Assembly (NCBI RefSeq): GCF_035555955.1
Contig: NZ_DATMGA010000019.1
Location: forward strand, 7,331 to 71,330
Length of the DNA: 64,000 nucleotides
From: Eoetvoesia sp035555955
Lineage (GTDB): Bacteria > Pseudomonadota > Gammaproteobacteria > Burkholderiales > Burkholderiaceae_B
Direction of reading: 5' to 3'
Position 1 is the stretch's first letter, and each line of letters opens with the position of its first letter. Positions 25,107 through 33,085 of this stretch are shown here, piece by piece. The position numbers and the translations under genes were made by a program. The notes under the pieces were generated by a model. That model saw nothing but the letters and a program-made list of their open reading frames with translations. It did not search any database and was not told the origin of the DNA.

Positions 25107-26065
25107 TACACGGCCTCCTTGCGTGCGCGTGAAAGGCCGGACTCCTGGCGCCGGCGGGCCATCAGGTCGCCGCAGGCCAGGGCGGCGGAAGTCATGATGT
25201 CCAAGTTGCCTGCGTAAGAGGGCAGGTAGTGGGCGGCGCCTTCGACTTCCAGGTAGATCGAGGTTTTCAGCCCGTGGCGCAAGCCTATGCCCGGCACATT
25301 GAGAGGCCTGGCAGGATCGATGACGTCGAATTGCACCTGCTGCTTCAGGCGGTAGCCCGGCACGTAGGCCTGCACGGCGGCCACCATTTTTTCTATGCTT
25401 TCCTCCACCTGGGCCTGGTCCGCAAGCTCGGACAGCACGAAGACCGTGTCGCGCATGATGAGCGGCGGCTCGGCCGGATTGAGGATGATGACGGCCTTGC
25501 CGCGTTCGGCGCCGCCCAGCTTCTCGATGGCGCTGCGCGTGGTTTCGGTGAATTCGTCGATGTTGGCGCGCGTGCCGGGGCCTGCCGACTTGCTGGCGAT
25601 GGAGGCGACGATTTCGGCGTAGTGCACCTTGGCCACGCGCGATACGGCCGCCACCATGGGAATGGTGGCCTGCCCGCCGCAGGTGACCATGTTCATATTG
25701 CCGGCGTTTTCGGCTTCGAGGTTGATGGCCGGGATGACGTAGGGGCCGATGGCGGCGGGGGTCAGGTCGATGACCTGGACGCCGTGCTCCTGCAGCACCT
25801 GGTTGTGGCGGGCATGCGCGCCCGCCGAAGTGGCATCGAACACAATGTCGATTTCCGGAAAGACGTCGAGCTTGAGCAGGCCGTCCAGGCCTTCGGCGGT
25901 GGTGGCGACGCCCAGCCGCTGCGCGCGCGCCAGGCCGTCCGACGCTGGGTCGACGCCCACCATGGCGCCCATTTCCAGGTGCTTGCTGTTGCGCATGACC
26001 TTGATCATGAGGTCGGTGCCGATATTGCCGGGGCCGACGATGGCCACTTTTACTTTGTCGTTCAT
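25106..26065 (-). CDS. dmpF: Acetaldehyde dehydrogenase (acylating)
   Basis: This 319-aa enzyme (DmpF/MhpF/BphJ) oxidises acetaldehyde to acetyl-CoA with NAD+. The nucleotide-binding start is VAIVGPGNIGTDLM (8-20) and the catalytic cysteine is in NMVTCGGQAT (C129). The ATG at 26065 has GGAG upstream and gives the family N-terminus; the longer in-frame start at 26188 is rejected. It is coupled to the aldolase by the TAATG overlap. Confidence 0.93.
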   Translation of the reverse strand: MNDKVKVAIVGPGNIGTDLMIKVMRNSKHLEMGAMVGVDPASDGLARAQRLGVATTAEGLDGLLKLDVFPEIDIVFDATSAGAHARHNQVLQEHGVQVIDLTPAAIGPYVIPAINLEAENAGNMNMVTCGGQATIPMVAAVSRVAKVHYAEIVASIASKSAGPGTRANIDEFTETTRSAIEKLGGAERGKAVIILNPAEPPLIMRDTVFVLSELADQAQVEESIEKMVAAVQAYVPGYRLKQQVQFDVIDPARPLNVPGIGLRHGLKTSIYLEVEGAAHYLPSYAGNLDIMTSAALACGDLMARRRQESGLSRARKEAV

Positions 26066-26112
26066 TGAATGCTCCAGAATCGGGTCGCGGTGGTTCCGTG
26101 TGTGCAGGCAGT

Positions 26113-26880
26113 TCAGTCTTGTGTGTGAAAACCGGCCCGGCCCAGTTGCTCCATGTCGATGGATATGTATTGCCCCGGCTTGATCCATTCGGCCGGGGTG
26201 GCTCCGCCGGCCATGACTATCCAGCCGGCTTGCAGCGGCTCGCCCGCCTGTTCCGCCACGCGCGCGGCGGCAATGAGCGAGCGCAGGGGGTGGCCCAGCA
26301 GGGCGGCAGTGGAGCCGACCTGGACGGCGCGCCCATCGATGTTCAAGGTAAGCCCCAGATTGCCGAAGTCGATGGCCGGGTCGCGCCAGGCGCCGATGAC
26401 GAAGCTGCTGGACGAGGCGTTGTCGGCAATGACTTCGGGCAGGGTGAACTTGAAATCCTTGTAGCGCGAGTCGATGATTTCCAGCGCGGGGGCGATGGCT
26501 TCGACGGCGGCCAGCGCTTCGGGGCCGGTCACCTTGCCGGCCAGCGGCTTTTTCAGGAAGAAAGCCAGTTCCGGTTCGACGCGCGGGTGGACATAGCGCG
26601 ACAGGTCGATGGAGCTGCCTTCCTCGATCTGCATGGCGTCGGTCAGCCGGCCCCAGATGACGTCGGAAAGCCCCATCTGCAGCATCTTGGCGCGGCTGGT
26701 GAAGCCCATCTTGACGCCGACGCGGCGTTCGCCCCGCGCCAGGCGCCGCTGGATCGAGGCGGCCTGGATGGCGTAGGCGTCATCCAGCGACAGCCGGCTT
26801 TCGGTGTCGAACTGCGGGACCTCGCGAGCATGGTGCGCGGCATCGTCGAGCAGGACGGCGTAGTCGTTCAGGGCCTTCAT
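26113..26880 (-). CDS. dmpH: 4-Oxalocrotonate (2-oxo-3-hexenedioate) decarboxylase
   Basis: This 255-aa member of the hydratase/decarboxylase family (DmpH/XylI/NahK) decarboxylates 4-oxalocrotonate to 2-hydroxypenta-2,4-dienoate. Family motifs are GVKMGFTSRAKMLQMG (55-70), HPRVEPELAFFL and the EIIDSRYKDFKF segment. The last of these is the decarboxylase-like version of a region that reads EIVGSRIANWDI in the hydratase next door. It overlaps the hydratase stop by 4 bases (ATGA). DmpE and DmpH form a complex in known systems, which fits the coupling. Confidence 0.88.
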   Translation of the reverse strand: MKALNDYAVLLDDAAHHAREVPQFDTESRLSLDDAYAIQAASIQRRLARGERRVGVKMGFTSRAKMLQMGLSDVIWGRLTDAMQIEEGSSIDLSRYVHPRVEPELAFFLKKPLAGKVTGPEALAAVEAIAPALEIIDSRYKDFKFTLPEVIADNASSSSFVIGAWRDPAIDFGNLGLTLNIDGRAVQVGSTAALLGHPLRSLIAAARVAEQAGEPLQAGWIVMAGGATPAEWIKPGQYISIDMEQLGRAGFHTQD

Positions 26881-27686
26881 GGTTGCGCCTCGTTGGTATC
26901 GTGTTCAAAAACGGCTGCGACCGAGCCCAGCCCGTTGATGCGGGCTTCGAAGACGTCGCCCGGCTTGACCGCCGCCATGGGGCCCAGGGCTCCCGACAGC
27001 ACCAGGTCGCCCTTGCGCAAGGGGGTATTGAGCCTGGCCAGGGTGCGGGCCAGCCAGACGACCGCATTCAGCGGATGGCCCAGGCAGGCCGCGCCGGCGC
27101 CCACCGATACGGGCTCGCCGTTGTGTTCCATGACCATGCCGCACAGGCGCAGGTCGAACTCCGACAGCTTGCGCGGTGTGCCGCCCAGCACGAAGGCGCC
27201 CGACGAGGCATTGTCGGCAATGGTGTCGGTAATGCGGATGTCCCAGTTGGCGATGCGGCTGCCTACGATTTCAATGGCGGGCAGGGCGTAGTCGATGGCG
27301 TTGAGTACGTCGAGCTGGCCGGGATTGGCGACATTCAGGTCGGCGCCCATGACGAAGGCGATTTCCGCTTCGACCTTGGGCTGCAGCAGCGCCGAGGCGG
27401 GAATGGGTTCGCGGTCGCCGTAGCCCATGTCGTCGAACAGCACGCCGAAATCGGGCTGGTTCACGCCCAATTGCTTCTGGACGGCCAGCGAGGTCAGGCC
27501 GATCTTGCGGCCGATGACGCGCCGGCCTTCTTCCTTGAGGCGCTGCTGGGTGTTAAGAGCCTGGATGGCGTAGGCCGAGTCGATGGTCAAGTTCGGGTAG
27601 GTGGTGCGCAGCGGCGCGATGCCTTGCCGCGTGCGGGCAGCTTCGCGCAGCGCGGCGGCTGCCGCTTCGATTTCATCGTGATTCAT
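26877..27686 (-). CDS. dmpE: 2-Hydroxypenta-2,4-dienoate (2-keto-4-pentenoate) hydratase
   Basis: This 269-aa hydratase (DmpE/MhpD/XylJ) adds water to 2-hydroxypenta-2,4-dienoate to give 4-hydroxy-2-oxovalerate. It has the family segments GRKIGLTSLAVQKQLGV (59-75), QPKVEAEIAFVMG and DNASSGAFVLGG. AAGGAAA precedes ATG 27686; the in-frame extension to 27860 runs into the dioxygenase gene and is rejected. It lies 44 bases after the intradiol dioxygenase and is coupled to dmpH by ATGA. Confidence 0.9.
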   Translation of the reverse strand: MNHDEIEAAAAALREAARTRQGIAPLRTTYPNLTIDSAYAIQALNTQQRLKEEGRRVIGRKIGLTSLAVQKQLGVNQPDFGVLFDDMGYGDREPIPASALLQPKVEAEIAFVMGADLNVANPGQLDVLNAIDYALPAIEIVGSRIANWDIRITDTIADNASSGAFVLGGTPRKLSEFDLRLCGMVMEHNGEPVSVGAGAACLGHPLNAVVWLARTLARLNTPLRKGDLVLSGALGPMAAVKPGDVFEARINGLGSVAAVFEHDTNEAQP

Positions 27687-27730
27687 GCAGGGTTTCCTTG
27701 TAAGCCATGACGAGGCGCAGTTTGGGGCCT

Positions 27731-28681
27731 TCAGGCCGGTTCCGTGCGTTTGAGAATCTGGAGCTGGGGGCGCGGGCCTTCGGCCTTGCCGGTGATGGGC
27801 GGCTTGGGCAGGGTGGCCTGGCCGGGTTCGATGGTGAAGTGGTAGTCCAGCGAATACCACGGCCCTTGTATATCGCCATAGGGCGCCGGCTGGTTCTCGT
27901 GCAGCACGTATTCACCCACCAGGGCGCGGGTCACGCCGAACTGCACATCGGTGTCCAGGTTGGGGTCGTCGCTGGAATACACCTGCGAGAACTGCGTTTT
28001 GTAGCCTGGTTTGTAGATCATGAAGTGGATGTGGGCCGGGCGCATATTGTGCCGTCCCTGTGCGCGCAGCAGCTCGCCGACGGGGCCGCCGATGGGAATG
28101 GGGTAGCCCGCGGGCTTGACGCTGCGGAACGCGATATGGCCGTTTTCGTCGGTGGTGAACTTGCCGCGCAGGTTCATATTGGCCTGCCCAGGATCCTGGT
28201 TTTCATAAAACCCTTCGGCCGAGGTATGCCAGACGTCCACTTCCGCGCCGGCCACGGGCCGGCCTTCGCGGTCGTGAACCCAGGCCCGCACGAAAATGGG
28301 TTCCCCCGGAGTCGGGCCGCGCACGATGGACTCGCCGTTCTGGGCGCGGGGCGATTCCATGCGCCAGAACGGCCCCATGAGGTTGGCCGTGGTGTCGGTT
28401 TGCCCATTGTCGCCGTTGTTCAGCAGACAGACCAGCGAGGAAAGGCCCAGCGAGCCCGCGGCCAGCACGACTTCGTTGTGAGAGTCGGTGGTCATCTGAC
28501 CCAGCTTGGCTATATAGGTGCAGGCCTTGTGGAATTCCGCCTCGGTAAGGTTCACTTCGCGGGCAAAGTCGTGCAGGTGGCGCACCGCCGCCGACATGAT
28601 TTCGCGAAAGCGTTCGTCGGGCGCGCGTTCGAGTTCGCCGAGCACGGCTTCGGTAACGTCTTGTTGGCGGGTAATGATCAT
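27731..28681 (-). CDS. Intradiol ring-cleavage dioxygenase (catechol/hydroxyquinol 1,2-dioxygenase family)
   Basis: This 316-aa Fe(III) intradiol dioxygenase has an N-terminal helical dimerisation domain (about 1-100) and a catalytic beta sandwich. The iron ligands are Tyr159 (GFYENQ), Tyr193 (AGYPIP), His217 and His219 (RPAHIHF), with catechol-dioxygenase spacing. The segment TDSHNEVVLAAGSLGLSSLV is closer to hydroxyquinol-type than to plain CatA enzymes. It is the first gene of an operon whose other enzymes are meta-cleavage lower-pathway enzymes, so cis,cis-muconate or maleylacetate is an unlikely product here. Cleavage of a 3-hydroxycatechol such as pyrogallol would give 2-hydroxymuconate and would fit the neighbours. 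Confidence 0.85.
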   Translation of the reverse strand: MIITRQQDVTEAVLGELERAPDERFREIMSAAVRHLHDFAREVNLTEAEFHKACTYIAKLGQMTTDSHNEVVLAAGSLGLSSLVCLLNNGDNGQTDTTANLMGPFWRMESPRAQNGESIVRGPTPGEPIFVRAWVHDREGRPVAGAEVDVWHTSAEGFYENQDPGQANMNLRGKFTTDENGHIAFRSVKPAGYPIPIGGPVGELLRAQGRHNMRPAHIHFMIYKPGYKTQFSQVYSSDDPNLDTDVQFGVTRALVGEYVLHENQPAPYGDIQGPWYSLDYHFTIEPGQATLPKPPITGKAEGPRPQLQILKRTEPA

Positions 28682-28840
28682 GGCTGCCTCTTCGCGTATC
28701 TATAGTAGGTTTGCGGCCGGTGATTTTCGCCGTTCCGTGTCCCCGGCGGATGCTTTTGTCTGGAGGGAGGGAAGTGCACCGCGTCGTCTATCATGGCATC
28801 GGCAAAGCCATGCCGTCCAATACTGAATTTTGATAACTCG

Positions 28841-28855
28841 ATACCGAATCGGTAT
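28841..28855. promoter_or_regulatory. LysR-type operator, ATAC-N7-GTAT
   Basis: ATACCGA and TCGGTAT flank a single A, matching the ATAC-N7-GTAT consensus bound by BenM, CatM and CatR-type regulators. It lies between the divergent dioxygenase operon (start 28681) and the LysR gene (start 28893), 37 bases before the LysR ATG. A weaker ATAC-N7-TGAT half-match begins at 28820. Confidence 0.7.
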
Positions 28856-28892
28856 TATCTAGCCAGTACCTTTTTGGGGGATCGAGGGACGC

Positions 28893-29783
28893 ATGGACAT
28901 CAAGCAGATGCGCTATTTCCTGATGCTGGCGCACGAATTGAATTTCGGGCGGGCCGCGGAAAAGCTGCACATTACCCAGCCGCCGCTGACCCGGCACATC
29001 AAGGCGCTCGAGGACGAGCTGGGCGTGGCGCTTTTCGTGCGCACGCCCAAGGGCGCCGAACTGACCGAGTCGGGCCGGGCGCTGCTGGAGGAAGTCCCCA
29101 ATATCCTGGCCTTGACCCAGCGGGCCGAGGAAAGGGCCCAACTGGCCCAGGAAGGCTTCATCGGGCGGCTCGACGTAGGCTTTTTCAGTTCGGGCGTGCT
29201 CAATGCCATTCCCCGCATCCTGGGCGGCTTTCACAAGCGCAGCCCCAAGGTCAAGATCGGCCTGTACAACATGACCAAGGCCCAGCAGATCGTGGCCCTG
29301 CGCGAACGGCGCATTTCCATCGGTTTCAATCGCCTGGTGCCGGACGAAGAAGACCTGGCGGTCGAGGTCGTGCTGCGCGAGCCCTTTCTGGTGGCGCTGT
29401 ACAAAGGCCATCGGCTTTGTGCTCAGGACTCGGTTTCCCTGCAGGATCTGGACGACGAGCCCATGGTGGTCTACCCCAACGCGCCCCTGTACGGGCTGGG
29501 CCAGGAAATCGCCGCGGCCTTTCGCGCCGAGGGCGTGCGCTTCCGCGTCGAGCAGGACAGCGAGGACATCGTCACCTGCCTCGCCCTGGTGGCCAGCAAC
29601 TTCGGCGTCTGTATTACCACCCAGTCGGCCGAAACGCTGCGTCTGCCCAATCTCGTGTACAAGCCGCTGAAATCCCGGGCCCTGCGCGACATCGAGCTGT
29701 GCTGCATGTACCGCCGCCACGACACCTCGCCCATACTCCAGGCGTTTTTGACCCAGGTCAGGCAGTTTTCGGCGAAGGATTGA
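28893..29783 (+). CDS. LysR-type regulator (BenM/CatM-like)
   Basis: This 296-aa LysR protein has an N-terminal winged helix (MDIKQMRYFLMLAHELNFGRAAEKLHITQPPLTRHIKALE, residues 1-40) and a two-lobed effector domain. The helix sequence is typical of the CatM/BenM subgroup, which respond to muconate or benzoate. It is divergent from the intradiol dioxygenase operon and is almost certainly its activator, acting at 28841-28855. A 2-hydroxymuconate-like effector would be consistent with the pathway proposed; this is inference. Confidence 0.87.
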   Translation: MDIKQMRYFLMLAHELNFGRAAEKLHITQPPLTRHIKALEDELGVALFVRTPKGAELTESGRALLEEVPNILALTQRAEERAQLAQEGFIGRLDVGFFSSGVLNAIPRILGGFHKRSPKVKIGLYNMTKAQQIVALRERRISIGFNRLVPDEEDLAVEVVLREPFLVALYKGHRLCAQDSVSLQDLDDEPMVVYPNAPLYGLGQEIAAAFRAEGVRFRVEQDSEDIVTCLALVASNFGVCITTQSAETLRLPNLVYKPLKSRALRDIELCCMYRRHDTSPILQAFLTQVRQFSAKD

Positions 29784-29827
29784 TAGCTTCCATCGGCTCT
29801 ATCGGGCCGGGTGGGCCTTGGCACATC

Positions 29828-30478
29828 TCATCCGGCCTTACGGAACGTGAAATTGATGCGCCGGCTGCCCAGCAGCGGATGCGGCTTGTCCTTGAGCGGC
29901 AGCACGCCATGATAGCGCAGGCGGTCTTCACCGCCCCAGACCACCACGTCGCCGTGCAGCAAAGGGATGCGGGCTGCCTTGTCGCTGCGTGCATGACCGC
30001 CGAACAGGAAGATAGCCGGCATGCCCAGCGACACCGAGACAATGGGCGCGGCGAAGTCGCGCTCGTTCTTGTCCTGGTGCAGGGACATGCGCGCTCCGGA
30101 CTCATAACGGTTGATCAGGCAGGCATCGGGCGTGAAATCCGCGAATCCCGCCTGCGTCGCCGCATCGTGGGCAAGGCGGGTGAACATTTCCGGCATCGCG
30201 GGCCAGGGCAGTCCCGTCTCGGGGTCGTTGGTCGTGTAGCGATAGCCGCGCCTGTCGGTCGTCCAGCCCAGCCGGCCGCAGTTGGTCAATGCCGCCGACA
30301 TGGCAAAGCCGCCCGGCGTCGTCATGTGCCGAAACGGAGCGCGGCGCTCCAGTTCGCCGATGGCGGCGACCAGCACTTCCGCGTTCGGCAGCGCGAAGCC
30401 GCGCAGCACATAGGCGCAAGGCCCGATGGCTTCGCTGTGGGCAGTAGGGCTTTCGCAAGGAAAGAGATCCAGGTTCAT
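29828..30478 (-). CDS. alkB: DNA oxidative demethylase AlkB
   Basis: This 216-aa Fe(II)/2-oxoglutarate dioxygenase repairs 1-methyladenine and 3-methylcytosine. The iron ligands are H134 and D136 (HQD) and H190 (YHGVLPL), and the 2-oxoglutarate motif is RINFTFR (207-213). The nucleotide-lid signature is MTTPGGFAMSAALTNCG. The length is that of E. coli AlkB. No Shine-Dalgarno box is obvious, and a perfect 9-bp hairpin (30491-30518) sits 12 bases upstream of its ATG. It is convergent with the LysR gene. Confidence 0.93.
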   Translation of the reverse strand: MNLDLFPCESPTAHSEAIGPCAYVLRGFALPNAEVLVAAIGELERRAPFRHMTTPGGFAMSAALTNCGRLGWTTDRRGYRYTTNDPETGLPWPAMPEMFTRLAHDAATQAGFADFTPDACLINRYESGARMSLHQDKNERDFAAPIVSVSLGMPAIFLFGGHARSDKAARIPLLHGDVVVWGGEDRLRYHGVLPLKDKPHPLLGSRRINFTFRKAG

Positions 30479-30490
30479 GGGTCAACTATA

Positions 30491-30518
30491 GCCTGCGCCG
30501 CCGTCATATGGCGCAGGC
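30491..30518. repeat. 9-bp inverted repeat upstream of alkB
   Basis: GCCTGCGCC (30491-30499) and GGCGCAGGC (30510-30518) form a perfect stem with a 10-base loop. It is 12 bases upstream of the alkB start on the minus strand and about 180 bases downstream of the osmC-like stop on the plus-strand side. It could be an mRNA leader structure or an operator; it has no T tract for a terminator on either strand. Confidence 0.4.
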
Positions 30519-30698
30519 AGATGAAACCGGCACCCCACGCGAGTTGGATGCTTGCTTGGGATTGGCCCGGGGGAGTGTTGGTCCGATACCCAGGTTGCCT
30601 TGGCTATGTGCCCAGGAAGGGCCGCGTTTCAGCTCTTGGCGGCGGTGTTCTTGCCCAGAGGCGGCACACCGTTCAGCGGCATATCGAAAGCCTGCCGT

Positions 30699-31124
30699 CT
30701 AGGATTCCAGCTTGGCATCCATGGTGATCTTGGCGTTCAGCACCTTGGAGACCGGGCAGCCGGCCTTGGCCTGACCGGCGATCTCCTGGAACTTGGCGTT
30801 GTCGATGCCGGGGATCCTGGCCGTCACGGTCAGATGGCTTTCCGTGATTTCAAAGCCGCCGGCATTCGAAACCAGGGTGACCGCCGCTTGCGTGTCGATC
30901 TTGTCCGGGGTGAAGCCCGCATTGCCCAGCATCAACGAAAGCGCCATCGAAAAGCAGCCCGCATGCGCGGCCGCGATCAGCTCCTCGGGGTTGGTCCCCT
31001 TGCCATCCTCGAACCGCGACTTGAACCCGTACGGCGCGTTGTTCAACACGCCGGTTTCCGTAGAGATGGTGCCGCCGCCATCCTTGATCCCGCCTTTCCA
31101 TACCGCCGATGCTTTCTTGCTCAT
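30699..31124 (-). CDS. osmC: OsmC-family peroxiredoxin
   Basis: This 141-aa OsmC/Ohr-superfamily thiol peroxidase detoxifies organic hydroperoxides. The catalytic pair is C57 (AAHAGCFSMAL) and C123 (KAGCPVSKVL), and the N-terminus KASAVWKGGIKDGGGTIST is that of the OsmC subgroup rather than Ohr. It stands 220 bases upstream (by strand, downstream) of alkB and is not obviously in an operon with it. Confidence 0.9.
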   Translation of the reverse strand: MSKKASAVWKGGIKDGGGTISTETGVLNNAPYGFKSRFEDGKGTNPEELIAAAHAGCFSMALSLMLGNAGFTPDKIDTQAAVTLVSNAGGFEITESHLTVTARIPGIDNAKFQEIAGQAKAGCPVSKVLNAKITMDAKLES

Positions 31125-31416
31125 GGCTGCTCCTTGACTGTGAGACTGCGTTGTTGGGATGAAGCACTATTCATAGCATTGTTTTTGGGTAGGCAGGGTA
31201 CATAGCCATGTTATTGGAAGGGTGGCTGGCGTGGCAAGGTGGAGTGGCCTGGCTCTTTTCCGATTGGCCTAGGCGGTATAACTCAACGGAAACCCCGCAT
31301 GAAAAATGGCCAATTGACCCACTAATGACGCGCCTTCATAGTGTCTCCACATCACAGCATAACCGCGGATTTATTTGTTCTACGCGCTGCAATTGTGCAT
31401 CAAGGAGACCGTTTTC

Positions 31417-32226
31417 ATGAACGCAGTAACTGATCCCATTAGCGGATTAAAACTTGTCGAACTCAGTCATCGCTGGGGGTATAACGCTCCGACCTGGCCC
31501 GGCTTCGACGACATCAAGATTCACAAGGTTGTAAACCATGCCAAACATGGCGTCATGACACAGATCTACAAGGCGACGATGCATGTCTCGACTCATGTCA
31601 ACGCCCCTCTGCATCTGGTTCAGGGCGGCATGGGTGTCGGCAAGTTGCCGCTGGACAATTTTTTTGGCAATGGCGCCGTACTGGATATTCCCAAAGGCAA
31701 GTGGGAACTCGTTACGAAACGGGATCTGGAGAACGCGAAGCCGAAAGTGCGCGAACACGATATCGTGGTCATTGTGACCGGGTGGCATCGACATTATGCC
31801 GACAGCAAAGAGTATTTTGGCTACGCGCCGGGCTTGTCCGCGGATGCTGCGCAATGGCTTGTGGATCGTAAAGTCAAGCTGGTTGCTGTTGATACCGCGG
31901 CTGTCGACCACCCCTTGGCTACTTCGCTTGCCCCGCATCGCAATGGGCCGCAAATCAAGTATCTAGCCCCTGAGTATCTTGCGGAAACGGGACGTCAGGT
32001 GCTGGATGATTTCCCGGACTGGAACATCGCGCACAAAACACTGCTTGGCGCGGGTATCCCGACCATAGAAAACGTTGGTGGCGACGTCGATTCCGTATTG
32101 GGTAAACGCTGCACTTTCCACGCCATGCCCTGGAACTGGGGCGAGGGCGATGCGTGTGTCGTGCGCTTTGTCGCTATGCTGGACGATAGCGGAAAGTGCC
32201 GCATCGAATCTGGAAACAACAAATAA
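31417..32226 (+). CDS. Cyclase-family metal hydrolase, paralogue 1 with altered metal motif
   Basis: This 269-aa member of the cyclase family (kynurenine formamidase and isatin hydrolase relatives) would hydrolyse a cyclic amide, lactone or formamide. The family motif HxGTHxDxPxH reads HVSTHVNAPLH here (56-66): Gly58 is Ser and the metal-ligand Asp62 is Asn. Later conserved parts (DHPLAT, IENVGGD) remain. AAGGAG precedes ATG 31417. The next gene is a paralogue with an intact motif, so this copy may be a regulatory or structural partner or have changed chemistry. GC is lower than in the flanking genes. Confidence 0.78.
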   Translation: MNAVTDPISGLKLVELSHRWGYNAPTWPGFDDIKIHKVVNHAKHGVMTQIYKATMHVSTHVNAPLHLVQGGMGVGKLPLDNFFGNGAVLDIPKGKWELVTKRDLENAKPKVREHDIVVIVTGWHRHYADSKEYFGYAPGLSADAAQWLVDRKVKLVAVDTAAVDHPLATSLAPHRNGPQIKYLAPEYLAETGRQVLDDFPDWNIAHKTLLGAGIPTIENVGGDVDSVLGKRCTFHAMPWNWGEGDACVVRFVAMLDDSGKCRIESGNNK

Positions 32227-32242
32227 TGCCGGGAGCATCCAA

Positions 32243-33031
32243 ATGAGTACCGAAACCTTGCAGTATTTCAATCTTAGCCAGCAGTGGGGGCATGGCATGC
32301 CTGAGTGGCCGTCGTCCGCCTCTCTGAATGTGCGCACGCTTCAGTTCCACGCTAAAGACGGCGTATCGGTCAAGGAAATCGAAGCCAGCATGCACCGTGG
32401 CACCCATATGGACGCTCCAATCCATGTGCTGGAAAATACGCCCTACATAACCGATTTCGAACTGTATAAATTCTTTGGCACCGGTGTTGCGGTTTCCATT
32501 CCCAAGGAAAAGTGGGGCGTCATTACGGCCGACGATCTGGAGGCCGCTACGCCCAAGATCCGGCCCAACGATATCGTCATGATCAACACTGGCGCGCATC
32601 ACTACTGGGGAGATAACGATGACTACTTTGCCTACTCCCCCGGTCTATATAAAGATGCCGCCCAGTGGCTTGTCGACAAGCAGGTCAAGCTGGTTGGCAT
32701 CGATGTGCAGGCGCTCGACCACCCTCTAGGAACCAAACTTGTTTCGCACGGTACCGGCCCTTCCCATCCCTGGCTCGAAAAAGAATACGCCAAGGAAAAG
32801 GGGCATCCGCTGCTGGACGATTTCCCGTTATGGGAACCGGCGCACAAGGTCATGCTGACAGCCGGTATTCCCGGCATTGAAAACGTGGGCGGTGATCTGG
32901 ACAAAATCACCGGGAAACGATGCACGTTCATGTGCTTCCCATTCCGTTGGTTCGAAGGCGAAGGATGCGGCATTCGTGTTGTGGCGGTAATCGACCCCGA
33001 GCAGAAATTTCGGTTCGAGACAGGCCAGTAA
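32243..33031 (+). CDS. Cyclase-family metal hydrolase, paralogue 2 with intact motif
   Basis: This 262-aa cyclase-family hydrolase starts 16 bases after its paralogue, with GGGAG before ATG 32243. The metal-binding motif HRGTHMDAPIH (51-61) is the full HxGTHxDxPxH form. The C-terminal parts (DHPLGT, IPGIENVGGDLD, KRCTFMCFPFRWFEGEG) align with paralogue 1 position by position, so the two arose by duplication. The expected reaction is metal-dependent opening of a cyclic amide or ester. An SDR and a 3-hydroxyacyl-CoA dehydrogenase follow. Confidence 0.82.
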   Translation: MSTETLQYFNLSQQWGHGMPEWPSSASLNVRTLQFHAKDGVSVKEIEASMHRGTHMDAPIHVLENTPYITDFELYKFFGTGVAVSIPKEKWGVITADDLEAATPKIRPNDIVMINTGAHHYWGDNDDYFAYSPGLYKDAAQWLVDKQVKLVGIDVQALDHPLGTKLVSHGTGPSHPWLEKEYAKEKGHPLLDDFPLWEPAHKVMLTAGIPGIENVGGDLDKITGKRCTFMCFPFRWFEGEGCGIRVVAVIDPEQKFRFETGQ

Positions 33032-33085
33032 TCCGATTGATCTTCAGGGTCAACAATCTCTTCAATACCTTTTGGAAGCAAAAAA

